Source of the DNA: DATKZH01 sp035528065
GTDB lineage: Bacteria; Planctomycetota; Planctomycetia; Pirellulales; Thermoguttaceae
Reading direction: 5' to 3'
DNA: 64,000 nucleotides
Assembly (NCBI GenBank): GCA_035528065.1
Contig: DATKZH010000046.1
Coordinates: forward strand, 1 to 64,000
The first letter of the stretch is position 1. Each line of letters opens with the position of its first letter. Position numbers and translations under genes: made by a program. Of the stretch, positions 52,642 through 62,110 are shown piece by piece. The notes beneath the pieces were generated by a model. The model saw nothing but the letters and a program-made list of their open reading frames with translations, made no database searches and was not told where the DNA came from.

Positions 52642-53346
52642 CTACCGCTGCGACTGGGCCGCGAACATGTACCCCTTGCCTCGCACGGTCAACAGGATCG
52701 CCGGCCGGGCGGGGTCGTCGCGGAGCTTTTCGCGGAGCCGGGCGACGTGCATGTCGATGGTCCGCGTCGTGATCCCTTTGGGGCTGATCCGCCAGACGTT
52801 GGCCAACAGCTCCTCCCGGGCGACCGCTCGGCCGCCGTGGGACGCCAGGTAGCGAACCAGGTCGATCTCCCGCTCCGAAAGCTCCGCTCGCCGGCCGTCG
52901 TCGAATCGGACCTCGTGCCGGGCCAAATCGATTTGACCTCCGGGGATCTCGATCCGCGCAAGCTGCGAAGGCCGCTCCGGCGAGCGACGCAACACCGCCT
53001 CGACCCGCGCCAGAAGCTCCTTGACGCTGAACGGCTTGACCACGTAGTCGTCGGCCCCGCCGCTGAGGCCCCGGACGCGATCGGCCTCTTCGCCGCGGGC
53101 GGTGAGGATGATGATCGGCAGCGTGGGCCTCAGCCGGCGGACCTCCCGCAGGATCTCCAAGCCGTCTCGGCCGGGGAGCACCAAATCCAGCAGCAACAGG
53201 TCGAACTCACGCGCAAGGGCCATCTCCAGGCCGGTGTCGCCGCGGGCCGCTTCCAGGGTCTGGTAGCCGGCGAACCGCAGGGCGTCGACGATCCCCCGAC
53301 GGATGGCCCCATCGTCCTCAATGGCCAAGATGCGTTGCTTCGACAT
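52642..53346 (-). CDS. OmpR/PhoB-type response regulator
   Basis: 234 residues. The receiver domain has the acidic pocket E10/D11/D12, phospho-acceptor D54 (LLLLDLVLPGRDG), Thr in IIILTARG and the Lys in VVKPFSVKELLARV. The C-terminal winged helix (ELSEREIDLVRYLASHGGRA, TTRTIDMHVARLREKL) binds DNA. It is the first gene of a two-gene operon with the histidine kinase downstream. Its promoter should lie in the long region after 53346. Targets unknown. Confidence 0.93.
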   Translation of the reverse strand: MSKQRILAIEDDGAIRRGIVDALRFAGYQTLEAARGDTGLEMALAREFDLLLLDLVLPGRDGLEILREVRRLRPTLPIIILTARGEEADRVRGLSGGADDYVVKPFSVKELLARVEAVLRRSPERPSQLARIEIPGGQIDLARHEVRFDDGRRAELSEREIDLVRYLASHGGRAVAREELLANVWRISPKGITTRTIDMHVARLREKLRDDPARPAILLTVRGKGYMFAAQSQR

Positions 53347-54016
53347 GCCGTCTCCCCAGAATTCCCAGGCTAACCGATCGGCTCTGGGGGGACCAGAGTG
53401 GTCGGCTTGGCCACTTCCGGGCCCAGGTTTTCCTCCGCCGCAATCGGGCGAGCTCAGGACATCGTCCCACCGCCTACCCGAGCTGGTAGCACACGGCCTC
53501 CGTTCGGCCCCGGTTATCCCTACGGACCGAGCCAGGCAAACCGGGCACCCTAATGTAGTGTAGTCGTGGACGGCCCGGATGGGTGTAACCGCTTTGTAAC
53601 GGCCCGGGCCCGACTTGCGGGAGCCCCCCTCGGAGGCGTCATGGCGTGTCCTGGGCGACGATTGAGCCGAACGGACCTGCCGGGGAGCGAAGCCAGAGAA
53701 TTCGCCGAGGATGTAAGCCTTTGGTAAAATGGGTGTTAGCGACGTGCCTGCGTGACGAGGGCCTTGGGACCCGCAGGGGAGTCACTTTCAGCCAGTCCTG
53801 TGGGGGATCGGGGCTCTGTGCCGCGGCTGCCTCGACAACGGTCGAGCAGGCGATTGGGTTGCCCAGAGACGCCCTGTTTTCCAGGGGCGCCGTCTTCTCC
53901 GGCCTTCCCAGTCGCCGCGGTTAACCGGAATAGACGAAGGGCAAAGCCGGCGCAAGAACGCCACCATTTTCTCCGACTTTTACAGTATCGGCCTCCCCAC
54001 TAGGGCGGGTTAGGTA
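53347..54016. other. Long divergent intergenic region
   Basis: About 670 bp between the leftward two-component operon and the rightward ECF sigma gene, the longest gap in the window. No convincing gene or palindromic element. Several less GC-rich stretches (near 53551-53606 and 53715-53745) may be promoters; an untranslated RNA cannot be ruled in or out by eye. Confidence 0.4.
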
Positions 54017-54616
54017 ATGGCTAAGCCTAATAGACGGGCGGCAAGGGCGTTTTGCGCGGAGGAACGAGAGTCACCGGTGGACGAAGATCGGTCCGTTGGC
54101 CCCAAGGCTGAACGGTTCGTGCGGCTTCTGGCCACGTGCCAGCGGCGGGTGTTTCTCTATGCGCTCGGGCTGGTCTCGAACGCGGCCGACGCCGAGGAGA
54201 TCCTCCAAGAGACCAACCTCGTGTTGTGGCGAAAATTCGACCAGTATCAGCCGGGCACCGATTTCGCCCGCTGGGCCTGCCGGATCGCCCATTTTGAAGT
54301 CCTCAAGTTTCGCGAGCGGCGGGCACAGCAGCGGCGTCTGTTCACGAGCGAGTTCATCGAGGCGCTCGCCGTGGACTCGGAGGAGTCGCTGGACGAGCTC
54401 GACGCCCGCCGTGAGGCGTTGGCCGCGTGCCTGGAAAAGCTGCGCAAGAACGACCGCCAGCTCGTCTTGCGCCGATACCAGGAGCGCGCCACGACTCGGA
54501 GCGTGGCCGAGGCGCTGGGGCGGAGCGTGCAGGGAACCCGGAAGTCCCTGCATCGCATCCGGATGGCGCTGTTGGCCTGCATCGAGCGGACGCTGGCGGC
54601 GGAGGAACATCCGTGA
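54017..54616 (+). CDS. ECF RNA polymerase sigma factor (planctomycete/verrucomicrobial type)
   Basis: 199 residues. Region 2 (RRVFLYALGLVSNAADAEEI, LQETNLVLWRKFDQYQPGTD, FARWACRIAHFEVLKFRERR) recognises the -10 element, and region 4 (LRKNDRQLVLRRYQERATTR, SVAEALGRSVQGTRKSLHRI) the -35. The style with LLQETNLVLW and RFARWACRIA is that of the large planctomycete sigma subfamily that is paired with FecR-LamG proteins. The stop overlaps the GTG of the next gene (GTGA), giving translational coupling. It should direct a small regulon responding to the partner protein. Confidence 0.93.
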   Translation: MAKPNRRAARAFCAEERESPVDEDRSVGPKAERFVRLLATCQRRVFLYALGLVSNAADAEEILQETNLVLWRKFDQYQPGTDFARWACRIAHFEVLKFRERRAQQRRLFTSEFIEALAVDSEESLDELDARREALAACLEKLRKNDRQLVLRRYQERATTRSVAEALGRSVQGTRKSLHRIRMALLACIERTLAAEEHP

Positions 54617-56346
54617 ATCGACCGACCGACCCGCGGGACGAGCTGGCCCTTCTGGCAGCGGCGGTCTGCGATGGCGACGTCACGCCGTCGCAAGCGGCCC
54701 GCCTGGAGCAGCTCGCCAACCGGTCGAGCGAGTCGCGCCGGTTCTTCCTTCGCTACGTGCACCTTCACGGAGAGCTTTACTGGGAGACGGCGGCCGGTGC
54801 GGGCCTCGATACCTCGGCCGCACGGCAACCGGCCGGGTGCGCGGCGTCCGCCACCGTCCAACGGGCCGAGGCGGGCAAGGCGGCGGGTTCCGCCCGAGCA
54901 CGGGCCAAATCGCCCTACCGTTGGATCGCGGCCGCGGCGACGGTCGCGTCGCTGGCCCTGGCGGTCTCGCTCGGCATCGCCTCGTACCGCGATTGGCCCC
55001 GCGAGCCGGAAGGGCCGTCGGGGCCGCCCGTGGTGGCTCGGTTGGCGCAAACGTTCCAGGCCGCATGGTCGGATGAGGGGGGCGATCTTGATGAGGGGGA
55101 ACCCCTGGTAGCCGGCCGGCAGTTGAATCTCCGCAGCGGACTGGCGGAAGTCCAATTCGACTGCGGCGCCTCCGTGATCTTGCAGGGCCCCGCTTCCCTG
55201 CAAATGGGTGCCCCGTCCCAAGGCCATCTGCGATCGGGCCGGCTGACGGCCGACGTTTCCGAAGAGGCCGCCGGGTTCATGATCTATACGCCGAATTCCG
55301 CGATCGTCCATCGGGGCACGGAATTCGGCGTGGCGGTCGACGAGGGGGGCGCCACGGAGGTTCACGTGTTCGACGGGGCCGTGGGGGTCCGGCCGCACAC
55401 GGATCCGGCCGGCGAGCCGGATTGGCACGAAGTCGTGACCGCGAAGGCGGTTCGCGTGGCGGCCGTTGCGCCCGACGGTGTCCCGCAGGTTTCTCCGATC
55501 GACGTCGACAGCAGCGGTTTCGTCCGCGACTTCCCCGCGCCGGGCAGCGCGGCCGGTCTTCGTGCCCTGGTCTCCGAGCATCCCGACCTGATTCACCACT
55601 ACACGTTCGAGGGCGTGACCGAAGCGGAAAAGCTCCGCGACAAGCGGGACGATTTGGATCTTGTCGAAGTCGTGATGTACCAGGCGAACGGGGACGAGCG
55701 GTTCGGATACCGCCGTCCCGGCGTCGATGCGACGACCAATGCCGTCGCCCCCAATCGGGATCCCGCACGCGGGAACACGGTCGGCGTCGGCCTCCAGTCG
55801 GAAGCCGGCTCGGCCCCCAAGCCGGAGACGGTCGCATGGTTCATCCCCCCGGAAGCATTCACCATCGAGCTGCTCGTGAACTTCGAGGGTTTCGTGGGGA
55901 CCGCGGACGGGCAGGTTGCCACGGCGATCGCGACCCGGGCGGGCGAACGCGAGTGCGGGTTCTTTCTCGCGGCGGTGGACCGGGGGCGCCTGGTCCACTT
56001 GATGGATGGAGATGCCCCGTGGGTGTGCAGTGAGGTGGAATGCGTCCCCGGCGAGTGGTACTACGCGGCCAGCACGTTCCGCGTCCTGGGGGACGAAACC
56101 ATCATCAATACCTACGTGGCCAACGTCACGCGCGGGGAAGCGGCCCTGCGTCGCGTCGTCGAGGACGAGGTGGCGGTGGGCAAGCCGGCGGCCGGCCCGT
56201 TGGGCATCGGCAAAGGCTTCGCGGCAAACCTGGCTCACGCTTACCCCTGGTCCGGAATGCTCGACGAGGTGGCCATCTACAACAAGGTCCTGGATCGCCG
56301 GACCCTGGAGAAACACCTGAAAACGCTGGTGGGATGCCGGGAGTGA
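54613..56346 (+). CDS. FecR-LamG anti-sigma-like membrane protein
   Basis: 577 residues from the GTG at 54613, which overlaps the sigma stop and follows GGAGGA. The N-terminal cytosolic ~100 residues (ELALLAAAVCDGDVTPSQAA, RLEQLANRSSESRRFFLRYV) are anti-sigma-like. One membrane helix (~100-118, WIAAAATVASLALAVSLGIA) leads to an external FecR domain (EVQFDCGASVILQGPASLQM, IYTPNSAIVHRGTEFGVAVD). The C-terminal ~220 residues are a LamG/concanavalin fold (PPEAFTIELLVNFEGFVGT, MLDEVAIYNKVLDRRTLEKH) that could bind glycans. Signal transfer from external carbohydrate to the sigma factor is the inferred role. Confidence 0.9.
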   Translation: MNRPTDPRDELALLAAAVCDGDVTPSQAARLEQLANRSSESRRFFLRYVHLHGELYWETAAGAGLDTSAARQPAGCAASATVQRAEAGKAAGSARARAKSPYRWIAAAATVASLALAVSLGIASYRDWPREPEGPSGPPVVARLAQTFQAAWSDEGGDLDEGEPLVAGRQLNLRSGLAEVQFDCGASVILQGPASLQMGAPSQGHLRSGRLTADVSEEAAGFMIYTPNSAIVHRGTEFGVAVDEGGATEVHVFDGAVGVRPHTDPAGEPDWHEVVTAKAVRVAAVAPDGVPQVSPIDVDSSGFVRDFPAPGSAAGLRALVSEHPDLIHHYTFEGVTEAEKLRDKRDDLDLVEVVMYQANGDERFGYRRPGVDATTNAVAPNRDPARGNTVGVGLQSEAGSAPKPETVAWFIPPEAFTIELLVNFEGFVGTADGQVATAIATRAGERECGFFLAAVDRGRLVHLMDGDAPWVCSEVECVPGEWYYAASTFRVLGDETIINTYVANVTRGEAALRRVVEDEVAVGKPAAGPLGIGKGFAANLAHAYPWSGMLDEVAIYNKVLDRRTLEKHLKTLVGCRE

Positions 56347-56493
56347 CGACCTACCATTATCTGGTTTTCTTTTTACTGCTTCCCGGCTAGAGCCGGGTTA
56401 AAATAGGGAGGGCTGTTCTGAAGCCGAATCGGAATAGTCCCGTGGCCGGCCTGTGACGGTCGGGCCAGCACGTCAAAAGAAAGGGGAACGTTC

Positions 56494-58062
56494 ATGGGCA
56501 AGTCACGCGAAGCTCGCCAGGGGGGGGTCTCTCGCCGTAAGTTCCTGGAAAGTATGGGACTTACGTGTGCAGTCGGCAGCGCGGGCGGACTGGCCGTGCC
56601 CTCGCTTGGCTTTGGGCAGGAGGCCTCCGGCCCGATCGACTGCGGCCCGCCGCCGAAGGCCAAGAAGCAACATCGCACCGGCGGGGAGTCCTTTGCCCCC
56701 CTTCCGCTCCCCGTCACCCCCCTTCGGCGGAGTGAGAAGAAGCGCCCGCCCGCCCCGCCGGCGCTGATTGGAAAGATGGGGATGGGGCCCGTGCGATGGA
56801 TCACCCGGGAGGGCAAGCGGGTGATGTATCGCGACTGGATGACCGACCCGGCGGATGTCAACACCCTGCTGTCGTGGACCAACCAGAAGTTGGGGATCCA
56901 CTACCGCTCGGTCGATGCCGACTTCACCCATTTCTCGTTCGACCCCCGGGAGCTGCCGGCGGTGCTGTTTGCCGGGCACAACCAGTTCGAGCTTGCGGAC
57001 GAGGCCCGCGCCCAGCTCAACCGCTACGTCTTGGACGGCGGCACGATCCTCGGCGACGCCTGCTGCGGCTGGAACGACTTCACCGACTCGTTCCGCCGGG
57101 AGATGGAGATCATCTTCCCGGGCCGCCCGCTGCGCAAGATGCTGCCCGAGGAGCCGGTCTTCTCCTCGTACTACAAAATAGGGTCTTTCAACTATCAGAA
57201 GGGCGACGGGTCGCAGTACACCGGCGAGCCCTGCCTGGAGGGGATCGATTTCGGCTGCCGGACGGGGGTGATCTTTTCGCCCTGCGACCTGACCTGCGGC
57301 TGGGACGGCCACGAGCACCCGCGCGGCCTGCGGATCGTGATCGACCAGGCGCGGCAGATCGGGGCCAACCTGGTGACGTACGTGCTGGGCAGCTACCAGC
57401 TCGGCCGGTTCCTGAGCTCGACGAAGGTCTACTTCGAGTCGGAGGCGCCCAGCCGGGACGATTTCGTGTTTGCCCAGCTCATCCACGAGGGCGACTGGGA
57501 CCCGGACCCGTCGGCGGTGCACAACCTGCTCAAGTACGCCCGGGACAACTCGACGCTGGAGGTGAAGTTCAAGCGGCAGAACGTTCAGCTTAAAGACCCC
57601 AAGACGACGACGTACCCGCTGTTGTACATGACGGGTCACCGGGAGTTCCACTGGGACGACGAGGAGGCGGCCCGGCTCAAGCGCTACCTGAAGGCGGGCG
57701 GGATGCTGGTGGCCGACGCGTGCTGCGGCCGGATGGCGTTCGACATGGCGTTTCGCAGCGAGATCGGCAAGGTCTTCCCGGAGCAGGGCCTCCAGCGGCT
57801 GTCGGAGGACCACCCGGTGTATCACTGCCACAGCGCGATCCGCACGGTGGAGTATACGCCCCGGGTCCGGGAGGACTTCGGTCCGTTCGACTCGCCGGAG
57901 CTGGAGGGGATCGAGGTGGACGGGCGGCTGGCCGTGCTGTACAGCAAGTTCGACCTGGGGAACGGATGGGAGCAATTTCCCCATGCCTACAGCTACGGCC
58001 TGAAAGACGACTCCGCCCTGGCCCTCGGCACCAACGCGATCGTCTACGCGATGACGCACTAG
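56494..58062 (+). CDS. Tat-exported protein with two DUF4159 domains
   Basis: 522 residues. SRRKFLESMGLTCAVGSAGG is a twin-arginine signal. After a Pro/Lys-rich linker there are two DUF4159 copies: the first ~110-310 (LPAVLFAGHNQFELADEARA, LNRYVLDGGTILGDACCGWN) and the second ~330-520 (YPLLYMTGHREFHWDDEEAA, LKRYLKAGGMLVADACCGRM). Each has the hallmark GH.EF....E and G(G/T)...D(A/)CCG motifs. DUF4159 proteins relate to glutamine-amidotransferase-like folds, but the catalytic role is not established. AAAGGGGAA precedes the ATG. Followed by a palindromic element. Confidence 0.85.
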   Translation: MGKSREARQGGVSRRKFLESMGLTCAVGSAGGLAVPSLGFGQEASGPIDCGPPPKAKKQHRTGGESFAPLPLPVTPLRRSEKKRPPAPPALIGKMGMGPVRWITREGKRVMYRDWMTDPADVNTLLSWTNQKLGIHYRSVDADFTHFSFDPRELPAVLFAGHNQFELADEARAQLNRYVLDGGTILGDACCGWNDFTDSFRREMEIIFPGRPLRKMLPEEPVFSSYYKIGSFNYQKGDGSQYTGEPCLEGIDFGCRTGVIFSPCDLTCGWDGHEHPRGLRIVIDQARQIGANLVTYVLGSYQLGRFLSSTKVYFESEAPSRDDFVFAQLIHEGDWDPDPSAVHNLLKYARDNSTLEVKFKRQNVQLKDPKTTTYPLLYMTGHREFHWDDEEAARLKRYLKAGGMLVADACCGRMAFDMAFRSEIGKVFPEQGLQRLSEDHPVYHCHSAIRTVEYTPRVREDFGPFDSPELEGIEVDGRLAVLYSKFDLGNGWEQFPHAYSYGLKDDSALALGTNAIVYAMTH

Positions 58063-58072
58063 CCCCGCGCCC

Positions 58073-58227
58073 CCTCGTTCCCGGGCTCCGCCTGGGAACG
58101 CACGAACGCGAGGCTCCGCCTCGCCCGAAGCGGGAATGGAAGCAAGCAGCACGCTCCAGCGGCGCGTGCCGACGGCAGGCAGAGCCTGCCGAATCCGTCC
58201 GTTCCCAGGCAGAGCCTGGGAACGAGG
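58073..58227. mobile_element. ~155-bp palindromic element, GTTCCC(A/G)GGC family
   Basis: CGTTCCCGGGC/GCCTGGGAACG around TCC (58076-58100) on the left and CGTTCCCAGGC/GCCTGGGAACG around AGA (58200-58224) on the right make an outer inverted repeat (CCTCGTTCCC ... GGGAACGAGG). GCAGGC/GCCTGC and GAGGC/GCCTC palindromes lie inside. No coding capacity. The related hairpin at 4821-4843 sits at the truncation of a DUF4062 gene. Confidence 0.7.
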
Positions 58228-58285
58228 GGTGGGGCTGACGGCCGTCACTCCACGCCCTCCGTGTCTCCACAGTGCATCTGCCTTC

Positions 58286-59677
58286 TCATTCCGGAAGCGT
58301 CCGCCCGGCCTTCTCGGCCATCCGGCGGACCTTGGCGACGACCGCGTCCTCCACCTCCGGCGCGAAGAAGCCGACGTCGGGGATCAAGCCGCGGGTCTCG
58401 TAGCCGCCTTCGGCCAGGACCCTCTTGCTGGGCAGGTAGCCGAAGTCGTCGTTCGCGTAGCCGGCGACCCACAGCTTGCGGTGTCCGATCGCGTCTTCCA
58501 CCAGCGGCACGTAGCCGCCTACCACCTCGCCGGGAAGCCCGACCAGCGTCAGGTCGTCGCCGAACTGCCAGACGGCGATCGGGGCGGGGTACACCGTGGG
58601 GAGCGACTCGCCCCGGTCCAGGGCCTCGATCATCCGCTTGGCGTTGTACGCCAGGTAGCTCGGGCCCTTGGCCATCTCCTCCAACTCTCCGCGCGGAGGC
58701 ACCGGCGCAAGCGGCAAATCGGCGTACTCCAGCGCTGCCGAGAACGGCCCGCGCACCGGCGCAAGCTTCTCAGCCGCCATGCGACAGACCTCCGCCCCCA
58801 GGCTTTGCCCGTTCTGTTGGGCGGCTTCCACGGTGCCGCGGGGGTAGGGGTTCGCGCTCCCGCCGCAGCCGATCATGAACATCGCCTGCACGCCCGGCAG
58901 TTGACCTTCGACGTGCGCCTGGGCAAAGCCGGCATAGTCGCCGCAGATTTCGTAGTGGTTGCCGCCAAGGGTCGTGTTGTGGCACGCGCAGACGAACACC
59001 AGCGCCCGCAGCTCCCCCTCGGGCGAATCGACGCGGAGCACCGGCACGCCGCGGTCGACGTAGCCGCGGGGATTGAAGCCGAGCCTGACGCCGCGCTCGG
59101 TGAACTCGCGCCGGTTCATCACGATGTGCGTGACGCCGATCCCCCACGAGAGCCGCGCCGGCTTCCGATCGGCGAGCGCGTCGGCGGCGAGCGTGGCCAG
59201 CGTGCCGGCAAGCTTCGCCGTGTATTGGTGAACGCGCTCGGCCTCTTCGCCCTCCAACCCATACCCCGTGGAGCCCGGAACGCCGATCACCGGGCCGGTG
59301 TGCGTGTGCGAGGGGTTGAGCAGGATCTGCCGGCGCTCCAGCCCGGTCTTCTCCATGATCTTCCGGCAGACCAAGTCGGCCACCCGGGCGTTGTAGCCGA
59401 TCACGTCGGAGGTGAGCAGGACGGCCCGCTCGCCCTCGGAGTCCTCGATCGCCATGGCCTTGGCGAACAGATCCGCGAGCACGCCCTCGGAAGGCTTGTT
59501 GCGCGAGCCGTAGCCGGCCATCCGGATGGGGCCATCGGGCGTGATCTTCGCCCGGGCGAGCCCGACCTTCAATTCGGGTTCGGCCGCACGGGCCGCGCCG
59601 GGGAGCCAAAGGCCGACGCTGAGGGTGAGCAGGATCGGGAGGACGAGTCGACACTTGCCTGGGATGACGGGACACAT
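58286..59677 (-). CDS. Secreted neutral ceramidase-like hydrolase
   Basis: 463 residues with a signal peptide (RLVLPILLTLSVGLWLPGAA). The core KVGLARAKITPDGPIRMAGY is the N-terminal motif of the alkaline/neutral ceramidase family. ILLNPSHTHTGPVIG contains the conserved N-x-SHTH-x-GP zinc-site histidines, and VCACHNTTLGG, IGCGGSANPYPRG supply further active-site positions (the last replaces the classical GD-SPN serine motif). Full ceramidases have an extra C-terminal domain, which is missing, so this is a short planctomycete form; true ceramide hydrolysis is uncertain. GAAGGAGGC sets the ATG at 59677. Confidence 0.85.
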   Translation of the reverse strand: MCPVIPGKCRLVLPILLTLSVGLWLPGAARAAEPELKVGLARAKITPDGPIRMAGYGSRNKPSEGVLADLFAKAMAIEDSEGERAVLLTSDVIGYNARVADLVCRKIMEKTGLERRQILLNPSHTHTGPVIGVPGSTGYGLEGEEAERVHQYTAKLAGTLATLAADALADRKPARLSWGIGVTHIVMNRREFTERGVRLGFNPRGYVDRGVPVLRVDSPEGELRALVFVCACHNTTLGGNHYEICGDYAGFAQAHVEGQLPGVQAMFMIGCGGSANPYPRGTVEAAQQNGQSLGAEVCRMAAEKLAPVRGPFSAALEYADLPLAPVPPRGELEEMAKGPSYLAYNAKRMIEALDRGESLPTVYPAPIAVWQFGDDLTLVGLPGEVVGGYVPLVEDAIGHRKLWVAGYANDDFGYLPSKRVLAEGGYETRGLIPDVGFFAPEVEDAVVAKVRRMAEKAGRTLPE

Positions 59678-59931
59678 CGGGATTGCCTCCTTCGGGTGGG
59701 ACTTCGGGGACAAACGGGGAGTCCGCGCAGGTGTTGGGTCGTCGACGGCCCCGCCACGGTCGTGGGGACCGAGGCGGCCAAGAGCATGCTACCAACGGGC
59801 CACCCGGCGGGCAACCGGCCCCTTCCGACGGGGCACAAGTCGACGCGGTGATTGACACAATAGGGCGATTTTGGTAGGAAGCATCCTGGGGGTGAAGTTC
59901 CCTTTTTCCCGGAACGAGAAGGAGCGGTGCC

Positions 59932-62103
59932 ATGATCCCTCGCATCCTCGCGTTCGGGTTGACGGCCGGTGTCGTCTTCACCCTGGCCATGTTCCCATCG
60001 CCCGGCTGGGCCGACGAACCTGCCGCGACGGTCGGCGAGGGGCCTTCGGCCGCGGAGTTGACTCAGGCGGCGCTGGAGGCGGAGGCGTCCGGCGACCAGG
60101 CCCGACGCGGCCAGTTGCTCCGGCAGGCCCTAAACGTCGACCCGCAATGCGCCTCGGCCCGGGGGCACGCGGGATACGTCCGCATGGGGGGCGAGTGGCT
60201 CCCGGTTGAGGAGGCGGAGCGACGGGGAAGCGCCGACCGGTCGCTGGCCGAATACCGGCGTCTGCGCCAGACGCACGCGGGCACGCCGACCGGCGAGCTT
60301 GCCCTGGCCCGATTCTGCCGCGACCACGACCTCGACGCCGAGGCGAAGGTCCATTGGCTGCACGTGCTCCAGTGTCAGCCGAACCATGAAGAGGCGCTGC
60401 GAAGCCTGGGCGTCCGCTGGTTCCGCGGCCAGTTGCTCACGCGGGCCGAGATCGACGAGGACCCCAAGACGCAAACGCGGGCCCAGGAACCGCGGCGCCC
60501 GTCGCCGCAGGCAGGAAAACGTTGGGAGAAACACTGGACGCCGCTGGTCGAGCGTTGGCTTCGGGCGATGCGGGAAGGCGACTCGGCGCCTACCCAGTCG
60601 ATCGAACACGAACTGCAAGCGATCGACCGGCTGGAAGCGGCGGAATGCCTGGCCGCCATGGCCGGGCTGGATCGCGCTATCCAGAAGCGGTGTGACTGGG
60701 ACGACAAGAAGGAGCAAGAGGCGTATCGGGAGTTGAGCGAGAAGCTGGTCGAGGTTCTCGACGCGACCCCGGCCCCTTGGACCACCCGGTGCCTGGTCCA
60801 GACTGCGATCGGCCACCCCATCGACGAGGTTCGCGAGGCGGCCGCCGACGCGTTGGGCAAACGCCCGATGGAGAGCTACGTTCCGTTGCTCATGGCCGGG
60901 ATGGCCACGCCCGTGGAGGCGGCTTTCGCCATCGTGAGCCACTCCGGGGGTGGCGTGAGCTATCAGCAGGCCTTCTCCCGCGAGGGGCTCAACGCCGACT
61001 ACTATGGGACCTCGTCTCAATCGATGTACGTTCGGGGCACACCGTCCGTTCCCTCTGCGCCGACGGACGACGGCATCCCTGATTGGGTCTACGACGTCGA
61101 TGAGAATGATACGGTTTCCATCTACCGAGCAGGGCGCTTGATCGATGAATGCAACCTGAAATCTTACGTGGATACGCATCTCGGTGCCGTCGCGGATGGC
61201 AACGCCAGGCGAGACGGAGCTTGGTCAATGGCGACCTCCGTGGCAGGTCAGAGGGCCCGTAGTCAAGCGGCAGCCAGTGCAGCCGCAACGCAACGACAGG
61301 TGGAACTGGTGAACGCGGCAATCCATCGGCTCAACCAGCGGATTCAGGACGCCCTGCGTCGCGCGACGGGCGTCGATGCCGGAACGAAGGCAACTGATTG
61401 GTGGGTTTGGTGGCGAGATTCGTGGTATGACCGTTATGAGTTGGAGACCCCCTACGAAGACCTTCCATCGCAAGGGCCCACGGAGAAGCCCGTCTATCGA
61501 GAGCACTACTGGACCACCAGCTATGTGCAGCTTCCCTCACGCCCCGAGCCCCGCTCGCACAGTCTTCCCGACTCGCGTCCAACCGCGATCTATCTGAGTT
61601 CCTGTTTCGCGCGCAACACGAAGGTCTGGACCGTCACCGGGCCGGTGCCGATCGAAGAGGTCAAGGTGGGCGACCGCGTGCTTTCGCAGGACCCCGAGTC
61701 GGGCGAGCTGGCCTACAAGCCGGTCCTGGAAACGACCACGCGGAATCCCTCCCCGATGGTCAAAGTCCACGTGGGCTCCGACGTGATCGAGGCAACCCGG
61801 GGCCACATGTTCTTCGTGTCCGGCACAGGCTGGCGCATGGCCAAGGAGCTGGCGACCGGCGACCTGCTTCGCGGCGTGGGAGGCGCGGTGTCGATCGATC
61901 GGCTGGAGCAGGCCCCGGCGCCCGGGCCGTGGTACGAGCACGTCGAGGAGTCGCCCGACGCCGGGCCCGGCTACGGGTCGGCCTACAACCTGATCGTCGA
62001 CGACTTCCACACGTTCTTCGTCGGCGACGGCCGCGTCCTCGCCCACGACAACACGCTCTTCGGCCGCCCTTACGGCTGGGTGCCCGGATTGCCGGCATAC
62101 TGA
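59932..62103 (+). CDS. Secreted protein with C-terminal Hint domain
   Basis: 723 residues with a signal peptide (ILAFGLTAGVVFTLAMFPSPGWA). Residues ~30-170 are TPR-like helices (LRQALNVDPQCASARGHAGY, GELALARFCRDHDLDAEAKV). The middle (~175-560) is helical with a low-complexity Ala-rich part and no enzyme motif. SCFARNTKVWTVTGPVPIEE at ~560 begins a Hint (intein/hedgehog-like) domain with the catalytic Cys and the strand VGDRVLSQDPESGELAYKPV; the block-B-like ATRGHMFFV and the terminal FFVGDGRVLAHDN follow. Protein self-cleavage is plausible, but the C-terminal His-Asn pair is altered to HDN and only ~10 residues follow, unlike a toxin cassette. GAAGGAG precedes the ATG. Confidence 0.85.
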   Translation: MIPRILAFGLTAGVVFTLAMFPSPGWADEPAATVGEGPSAAELTQAALEAEASGDQARRGQLLRQALNVDPQCASARGHAGYVRMGGEWLPVEEAERRGSADRSLAEYRRLRQTHAGTPTGELALARFCRDHDLDAEAKVHWLHVLQCQPNHEEALRSLGVRWFRGQLLTRAEIDEDPKTQTRAQEPRRPSPQAGKRWEKHWTPLVERWLRAMREGDSAPTQSIEHELQAIDRLEAAECLAAMAGLDRAIQKRCDWDDKKEQEAYRELSEKLVEVLDATPAPWTTRCLVQTAIGHPIDEVREAAADALGKRPMESYVPLLMAGMATPVEAAFAIVSHSGGGVSYQQAFSREGLNADYYGTSSQSMYVRGTPSVPSAPTDDGIPDWVYDVDENDTVSIYRAGRLIDECNLKSYVDTHLGAVADGNARRDGAWSMATSVAGQRARSQAAASAAATQRQVELVNAAIHRLNQRIQDALRRATGVDAGTKATDWWVWWRDSWYDRYELETPYEDLPSQGPTEKPVYREHYWTTSYVQLPSRPEPRSHSLPDSRPTAIYLSSCFARNTKVWTVTGPVPIEEVKVGDRVLSQDPESGELAYKPVLETTTRNPSPMVKVHVGSDVIEATRGHMFFVSGTGWRMAKELATGDLLRGVGGAVSIDRLEQAPAPGPWYEHVEESPDAGPGYGSAYNLIVDDFHTFFVGDGRVLAHDNTLFGRPYGWVPGLPAY

Positions 62104-62110
62104 GCGTGCG

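Noticed and set aside
51014..52852. ~610-codon plus-strand frame opposite the histidine kinase
   Set aside because: Antisense of a gene with intact H, N and G boxes.
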